A DNA stretch of 64,000 bases from Pythium myriotylum (Eukaryota; Oomycota; Peronosporomycetes; Pythiales; Pythiaceae): the NCBI GenBank assembly GCA_023091665.1, contig JALJCQ010000011.1, forward strand, positions 1,984,001 through 2,048,000. Direction: 5' to 3'. Positions 53,101 to 62,100 of the stretch are shown piece by piece. Position numbers and translations under genes: made by a program. The notes under the pieces were generated by a model. That model was not told the origin of the DNA. It did no database searches and saw nothing but the letters and a program-made list of their open reading frames with translations. Positions within the stretch are counted from its first letter, which is position 1; the number at the start of each line of letters is the position of its first letter.

Positions 53101-56100
53101 TGGTGTTGCCTTCGATGCTGCCTCGCGATGGGCTGACCGATATGACTTGCACTGGTCCATGACTGAGCAGAATAGAATATGCAGCCTCACCCACAGCAAC
53201 TGGAACGTCGTTGACCTTTACTTGCACTGCATAAGGTCCGATAGCGAGCTCCGGCGTCATGCAGTGTGCAAGTTTCTCATGGATCCGTTCTGCGGATACG
53301 CAGACACTACCTCTCGTCGAAATTGTGACCGTTTGGTTAGCTCTCGTCGCCACAAAACAGCACGTCATTGGTATCACTGCTGGGAAGCGGTTGCCGACCA
53401 CGCTGATATTTGTGTTGCTCTGGCTTTCCACGAGTCGAGGCTCCACAAAGTATATGATCGCTGGCTCGAGGTATGTAAAGTCGAGTGCCCGTGCCGACGG
53501 ATGAAAGTCGTCTTCGTCGAGCACGACGAGGACACTGGCAATTCCAGGAATACTTGACTTCGGAGTCGTGCACATCACAATTGCGTCTGACTCGACTCGT
53601 GCCCGGACGATGCTTTCGACGCCATCCTGCATGGTGAACTTGCAATTTACATTCTCGGAGACATTTGGAATAAGTGCGACACCTTGTACTCGGATCTCTG
53701 TCCCACCTTGCAACGGGCCGGACGAAGGCTCCAGCGCATACACCAGCGGTAACTCGGTGTACGTAAAAGGAGTCGGTGCGTCTGAGAAATCATAGCTATT
53801 CAGCGACACCTTGACTGTGACGGAGCCTGGGCGATGCGGTGGAGCTATGCACATGACTGTTGTCGAGTTGAAGTACTGAACTGGCACTCGTCGGCTTTCG
53901 AACAAGCAGGCAGCCGCTACTCCATACCGGAGGAAGCGCCCAATTATTGTCACTTGAGTGCCACCTGTAACCTCTCCGATTGTAGGTGTGATTTGTTCGA
54001 TTATGGGGTCCAGGTAGTATTCGAAAGAACGATCCAATAGATGAAAGTCCTGGCCGTTCAGGGTCAAGAAAATGGGCACTAAGATGGCACCTGACGGCGA
54101 TGGCGGGATCTGTGGTGATCCTGGACTGGTACACCGAACCTGGCGGCCGCTATTGTCTACGAGCCACGCCTCTGTGCAGTATGCTCGACTTCCGAAGCAG
54201 CATTTCATTGCCTTTGACGCGTAGAAATTGAGCCCGGACATCTTGAGCACAGTCCCTCCTCTGGTCGGTCCCATCAGTGGCTCGACAAACTGAACTCGCA
54301 GTGGACGTACATATTCGTACCGTACTTGAGTCTGCGAGTAGTCGATTCCATCATTCATCGATACACTAAGCACTACTGACTCCGCCTGTTCACTTCGCGG
54401 CGCAACGCATACTACCTCATCTGGTGATATGACGACTGCGCGCACTTCCGACGTTCCAAAGCGGCACCATGCAGTTTGACTTGTTGGGTCAAAGAATTCG
54501 CCGTAAACAGTCACTGTGGTGGATCCTTCCAATGTCCCGCGGATTGGTGATACACGGATGACACGAGGAGCTGGAGTGTAGTGAAAAGTATGGAAGGCCG
54601 GCACGAAATCTCTCCCGTTCACGGATATGTCGATTTGGACGTCGTAACCGCTTGAAGCGTTCATCAGCATATTATCATACGATGGCGTCGTACAGGAGAT
54701 CTGGTCTTCCGATACTGTTGTCGCGAGGACGACTATTCCACCACCTGGATTCCCAAAACGACACCAAATCTGAAGACTCGGGTCAAAGCTCTTCCCATTC
54801 AGCAGCACCGGCGTGCCACCCTCAAGTCGGCCCGAACTTGGGTAGATATCGGTAATCTCGAGCTTCGTTGTGAGCTCAATATCCAGGGACGCGTTTGCCT
54901 CTGTCCAGTCAAACCCATTACTCGATATGATCACCCGAAAAGATTTTGTCGCCTCCACTGTCATGGGTGTCGTGCATCGAAGATGAGTCAATGATATCCA
55001 ACGCACAGACCCTTCCCAAATTTTTGATCGCAACAAATCCTTGAATGCGCACCGCAGATCTGACGAGAAGTAAAAGCCGACGCCGTACACATTGAATGCC
55101 GTTTGCATTTTCTCAAACGAAACCTGCGGTACGACGCTGCTAATCATGACCGGCTTCGTAAACTGGTAGCCACCACGGAGAAGGCCGCTGACTCGCAATC
55201 CCGTTGATTCTACTCGAAGGTCAACAAATCCAGTCGAACTATACACCGGAGTTTTGCACTGGATATCACTACCAGAAAGTATCTCGGCTTTGCTCGGGCT
55301 CGCGAAGTTACCAAACCAACACTTGATTGTATCGTTTGCGGTGAATGGCCCTCCTGAGATCTGCACTAATGTTCCGCCTGCTGCTTCTCCATGGGTTGGT
55401 CTTATCAGCCTGATTGCCAGTGCGTCCACATATGCATACCATCTGAAGGTGTCGGCGAAATCCACTCCGTTGAAGGAGACCAGGACTCTGACTCGCTGAC
55501 TCCTCCTCGACAGCGGAATTCTACATCTCAGTTGGTTCGAACTCTCGATTGTCCCAGTTGTCACTGTCTCAAGACCTCCGAAGCGACAGGCAACTTTCCG
55601 AAAGAGTGGGAAGTTCTTTCCGTACACAGCTATATACTCGGGGGTTTCAGATGCTGAAATGGATGGCGTCGTCGGTCCACTCGTCGGGGAAATCGCCTCG
55701 AACTCTGGCCGATGCACAACCGAGATGAGTAAGACGTTATTCGAGGCGGGTTCGCCATCCTGCAGGAGACGGATGCCGATCTGTCCTGGAGGAAGTTGAA
55801 CAGCGGGAACCGCATCGAGATCGCATGTAACTCGGTCATGACTGCTTTCACGAGCTGGTACAGTGAAGTTGAGCTCGATCAACTCACACGAGATATTCGC
55901 CCTGGCGGTGAAAGCTCCACACTCTAGAACTAGACGATGCGTTATAGTTGGTATAACGACATCTGGCGAGACCGCAAGGAGCCTGACAGCACGTCGTACG
56001 ACAAAATCAATGCCAACCGCGAAGTATATGCCGCCATCGTCGACGCTGAGCCACAAAGCCATCACCTGTTCGGTCACGATCTCACTTTCTCGTACTAGTA

Positions 56101-59100
56101 GTGGACAGATAACATTCCTAGACGACAAAAATGTGGCTCGTCTAGGTTCTGAGAAATAATTTGGCGAGCCAAACTTGCACCAAATAGGCGCGAATGCGGA
56201 AATTCCCTCGCCGAGAATCATAACATTGAGGGGCACACCTAACAGTCCGGATCGCGGGTTCAGTGAGTGGATCCTTGGAGCTTGAAGATAGGTAAACACT
56301 ATTGTCGGGTCTGAAGGCGTCGTGATGGAGCCTATGCTGACCTGCACGAGTGCTACCCGAGCCATAAACATTCGGTGCGGTGGAGAAGTGCAGGTTACAG
56401 CCGTCGCGTTCAGGTACTGGGCAGGGACTCGAACTGAGTCGAAGACACATGCAAGCTCTCGATGGTGAACGAACCCCTTGCCGCTGATGACAACCGCAGT
56501 GCCACCACTATTGAGTCCAGCTGGTGGCTGCACACTGGTTGCGTCGATGGGACCGATGAATTCAAACCGAGTGCGAGAAACTTCTCGCATCGTAGTATCA
56601 TTCGTTACCAAAATTCGAAGTGATACAGCACCTGGCTGATGAGCCGGGGTCTCACAGGATAGCTGGAACTGACTGATAACAGCCCCTCGTGTCTGTGCAA
56701 CGCCGTCTCCAAAGGCACAGATATAAGATAGCATTGGTTCAAACCCCGTACCGAGGATTTGGAGCCGCTCACCACCCTGGAAAGACCCGTACGTAGGTTC
56801 TATCATCCTCACGTACTCATAAGAGCCAAGCTCCAGCGTCAGCCCTGTCTCGACATACCGCTGTCCGTTTGGTGAGACCGCGATTGTACACCCATGAGTA
56901 CAAAGCGCTTCACTGGTCGCCGTGAGACTTAAGCTAACACAGCTGGAGTTCCACGCGGACGCTTGATTCGAATGTTCCAAGTATTGTCGATCTCTCGAAG
57001 CCTTCGTAAGCCGAACAAAAGGAAGGTATTGCTGCGAGTCGTTTAAGGCCCATGCGCCTTCACTTGAACACACCAAAACAACTCGTTTCGCCCTCGTTCC
57101 GTTTTGGAGGATCTGGTCAGACGTAACCTCCGTATGAATCATAGGAATATTCACGTACTGGAATAAAAACTTCGTCGCGCTATATGCCGAGTCTGGCCCC
57201 ACGACAGTCACATTAACAAGCGGCGAGTCGAGTGCGCGTAATCGAGGAACAACGCATCGAATCTTTCCACCTTGTAAGACAGCGGTGGTAACCTCTTCGC
57301 CAAAATTGCAGGCTAACCCCGGCATATAAAACAGGTTACGGCCACTAATCTCAACGGCCGATCCACCCGCAAGAAAGTCAAGACAAGGGCTCATGTGTTG
57401 GAGATCAGGTTGAAGAACCACATCGAGATTTTGACTCCAAGTCATCAAACTTGACGATGAGGAGCTGAAGTCTAGAGTGACTGGTATCGAACCTAGCTTC
57501 AGTTGAGGAGTCACACACTCCATGGAAGTTTCGTTGATAAAACTCAGGTGAGAAAAGATCTCGGGCGACGATGATGGATCACCAAACACACAGCGTGCAC
57601 CTTGAATATCGAAGAAGTTGAACCCACTTATTTGAAGCCGGGTTTCACCGCGCTCACTCACCCTCAGAGGTGCAATCGAGATGACCTGAGGCAATCCTAC
57701 GTATTGAAAGTAGTATCCGGTCAAAAGTACGTCGTCTTGGTCAAGAAATATTCCTAGTGGAACTTGGTTTGAGCCTCCCGCGTGCGGTGGACTCTGACAT
57801 GTGATATGGGTGCTGTCTTCTACCGTTCCCATCGAATAGCCAGCGTGGCCAAATGAGCAGTGGATTGAATACTTCTGGGTGAGCACGGACGAGAAATCCC
57901 CAGCAAGCCTCAAGTTAGTGCCCCCGTCCGTTGGCCCAACCAAGGGTTCGACGGAGTTGATTTTCGGTACTGGAACCGCTGTGTATATGATTGGAGACAT
58001 AGAGAGCCAGATCACACCTCGGTTTCGAACTTGGAAGTCCATCGTTCCACCCACCACGATGGACGGCGTCTGGCAAAGAAGCATTCGGTCTGAGATGACC
58101 GAGGCTGGGACAGCCTTCTCTCCAAAGATACAGTCAACCATAGAGACACCAGTTTTAGGCATTCTTGACACCAAGACGTGGATAGGCATACCACCTCGAT
58201 TCCATGCTCGTGGTGGGTCTATTTGGATCACACTTGGCAAAACAAGATACGTAAACCAAAGTCCCGTCGCAGACCATGGATACAAACCGAACTTCAGTTT
58301 GAGCTGGACGCGGAGGTTGCGTCCCATTGGTGGCACAACGCATTCGAGCTGTTCACTTGAAATCCACATTGCGTGAGTGTCATACGTTCCGCCGAGGCCA
58401 CACTGGATAATGTCTACCCTTGGGAACCTAGTACCATGTATCGTGACTTTGGCTCCGGTTGATGCCTCAGCTGGGATCAAGCTTGACGCACGTATGATCT
58501 TGGCCTCGTTTTCAAATCGTAGAAGTGTCGACAACGACCTGCCTGTTTCGTCAATTAGCCGAACCGATGCGAGCCCGTACGGTATAGAATAAGGAACATC
58601 GCACAAAATGCCGCCATACACGAAATATTTCATTGCTGATGTGGCTGCTATCTTCGACATCGTCCCGGTCTCGGTTGATGCAAACTCGCACAAGGAACGA
58701 CGATTTGAGATGCCATTCATCCCATCGCCTGAGATTCGGGCCATTACCGTGTGGTTTGAACCTTCCACGGGTTCAAGTTCAATCACGCGTAGTTCAGCTT
58801 GAGCAATATACGTAAAGTGGAGCGTTTCGATCGATCCTTCTGTGGATATATCGCTCCTCAGCTGAACTCGAAAACGCACGTCACCCTTTTGGCTCACTCT
58901 TGGCGACACACACTGCAGTGCCGAGTCATTATGCACGATAGCAACCACGGTGTGCGCCCCGAACACGCACTCAAGCACATGGCCTGAGGAGAATCCATGT
59001 CCAACGACGTTTACCAGCGCACCACCACTAGTCACTCCGAAGTCCGGGAAGAACCGGAAGATTACAATGTCTCTTACAACACTGAGCTCGATGCTTGCAT

Positions 59101-62100
59101 TCACTGGCGAAAACGCACTAACTGGGAGAAGCGAAAGGGTTGCTCTTCCAATTGGGAGTGTTGGAGTCAAGCATACAACAAAATCAAAAGAACCTTCTTG
59201 CGCGGGTACAACCAAAGTTTTCCCATGAGTTGGAGCCCAGTTGGACCGAAATTCACACAAGATCCCCATCCACGATCGCAAACCTGACGCATAAACTACG
59301 ATGCGCGAACCTCTTCTCCCAGAAATCACTGAGGGAAATACTGAAGACACCTGGATTGGTTGATGAATGCTAAGAGTTGCCCCAGTCTCTGCAAAATCGC
59401 GCCCGTTAGGCGACAGAGCGATCGTGTGATGGCCTTTCTGAAGGGAGGGAACTGAACATGTAACAGATCGTTCGCCAAGAATGTATGTGGCTTGATCGAA
59501 CCCAGCAGATCCCATCATGTGCATGTACCTGCATTTGCTCACCCTGTACCACGCAGAGGGCGAAGTTGTCAGCTCAAGGGTAATGTTAAACCCTCCACTG
59601 CTTCGTCCGTGGAAAGCCTGTTGTTGAACTACGGGGAGAGCAACAAACTCCAATACGCCTTGAAGCAGAACTGATACGGAGTAGTCCGGTGTGAGTCCAC
59701 GATCTGCCACAACTTTAAACGAGAGTGTTCGTGGCACCGACATGAAGGGAACTTCACACTGAATGTGAGAGGGGGAGACGAAAACAGTCTTGTCAAAGTG
59801 GACTCCGTCGCCGAAGTCACAGCCCACCTCACTATGTGGTGAAAATGCACCGCCAAAGATGTCGATCGTGAAGTCTCCTCTAACTGGAAATATCTGTGGC
59901 GAGTACGACTCTGCCCAAGGTATTGTCGAGACTTCAATGCTGAAGTTGTTGAGCGTTACTGGCGGGTCACCGCAACGAACCGATAGCGTATATTTGCCAC
60001 GCTGAAGATTTGAAGGCGTGCACCGGATTAAAGTATCAAGTGCGACTGTGGCCGGCTGCACGTGCGGTTTGTGACCCACCATCCCCTCAGGATAGAACGC
60101 ACACTCAACAGATTGGCCCACAGCAAAGCCGCTTCCGTGGATTTCGAGTGGCTCGAAGTGCAAAGCCTCACCAATAACAGACTGGGAAATGTTATCCACA
60201 CTAACGGGACAGGTGTGCTCGAGGAGAGGTAGCTGGATCCGTGCCAACTTTCGTCCCAACTGCCATACTGAGAGAATCCGATGGCGGAGATGCTCATCGC
60301 GCTTTATCCGACATTCCATCGCAGTCGTGTTCAAGACTGTTGCAAAACCAGAATGAACACCAGAGCCGTGACCGACTCGGCACTCATAGTCGTCCGAAGG
60401 CGACAAATCTTCCGCGGTAATTACTTCGACGGTCGACCCATCTGCATCCACACGTCGCTCGTGCAACCTGAAATGGTTCGGCGGGAAGCGGATCCATACG
60501 CTTTCTTCCCCTAGAGCTCGTTCATACCCGTTAAGTGTAACACTCACATCCGTCAGGCCAGGGTCTATGAACGAGGGCACGAGGCACTGTACGCAGCTTG
60601 CGTTGACAACAGTAGCAAGGGTCATCAAACTGGATCCAAATATGCAGCGAATGGGTTCAATAAGCTGAACAAAGTTTGATCCGAGCAAGTTGATCACTGC
60701 ATCACTGATCATCACGACTTCATCAGGCTGTACAGACGCGACCGTAGGAGCTGCATAGAACACTGCACGCAGACCCGACTCCGACCACGAAGCACCGCCG
60801 TCGTGACTAATCTGAAAGTTAACTTCGCCTGGCGGGTGACGTGGCGTTACACATCGCACTGAGGTGTCAGTGAGCGGAAATCCATCAACAATGGCATCAC
60901 CGAAACGACAAACGATGCGTGAGCCAAGATATAGTGCAGGCTCGACAGACACTATGACTTGGGCTCCGCCAAGCTCGCTAAAACTTGACGGATTCATTCC
61001 GACAGGGTGAACGCCTTGTATCACGGTGATGATGCGATTCGTTGGAATTCGTATAACTCCATTGTTTCCAATGTCGATCTCGATGTCAACTGAAACTCGG
61101 GACGGGGATTTGAAGGTGACGATGCAATCCAACTGGCCACGTGACCGCCTCACAATTGATGCCTTGGCTTCGCCAATCCAACATGCTCGGACTGCCGGGC
61201 TGTCCAAAAATTGACCTTTGAGTTCAACGATGGAGGACAAGCTAGCGACAGAGACGAGTCTAGGTTGGATTTTGTGCACAGATGGGAGTGGGGCATACTC
61301 AAAAATCAACGGTTCCGACGTGAGGCGTGGAGCCAAGGCGCCCACCAAACCGACGCGAACACTCGTCATCACAGGGATATAGACCACTGGTAATGTGCAC
61401 TCAAGGTACGATCTGTTAAACACGCTGGCTGGGAGGAGGCTGTCTTGGAAGAGGCAAACAATTGGGTGGTCCGTTGGGAACACCCCGTTGATGCCAAGAC
61501 GCATGGAAAGTTTAGTGAATCCTCGCGTGAACGCTAGCCGAGAAGCGATGATGGGCGACACGACCGCGAAAGTAATCGGCTTTAAGATACCTGATACAAA
61601 ATCTTGACCATTGTTCGCTATTGACACCGTCTTCTGTCCCAGTGGCATGAATGGTACATCGCACTCCACTGTGGTTGACGAGATGAAAGTCGCAGTAGAG
61701 AAAACATCTTCGAAGCGGCACATTAGGGCCGCCGATCGGAGGAAGTTCTTGCCTGAGATGACTACAGTTTGGTTTACATCTCTCAATGATACGCCGTATG
61801 GAGGATACACTCCGTCAACAATCTCTGTTGGTACAGCCTCGAAATCGACACCTTCGCTCTCTATTCTCAGTGATTTATCGACGATTATGGCGACAGAATG
61901 ATACCCGATTCCAAGTGGAGGTGAGCGGCAAACGAGTTTGTCTTGTGACAGCACGTTTGCTACGCTCGCCGCGATCTCCGTGCCAAACACGCACGAGTAG
62001 GTGTGCTCATTCGTAAATGATTTACCGTACACCGTCACCTCAGTCCCTCCAATAACGGCTCCAAGGTTTGGCTCGACTGAATGCAGTTGATATGGGGCGA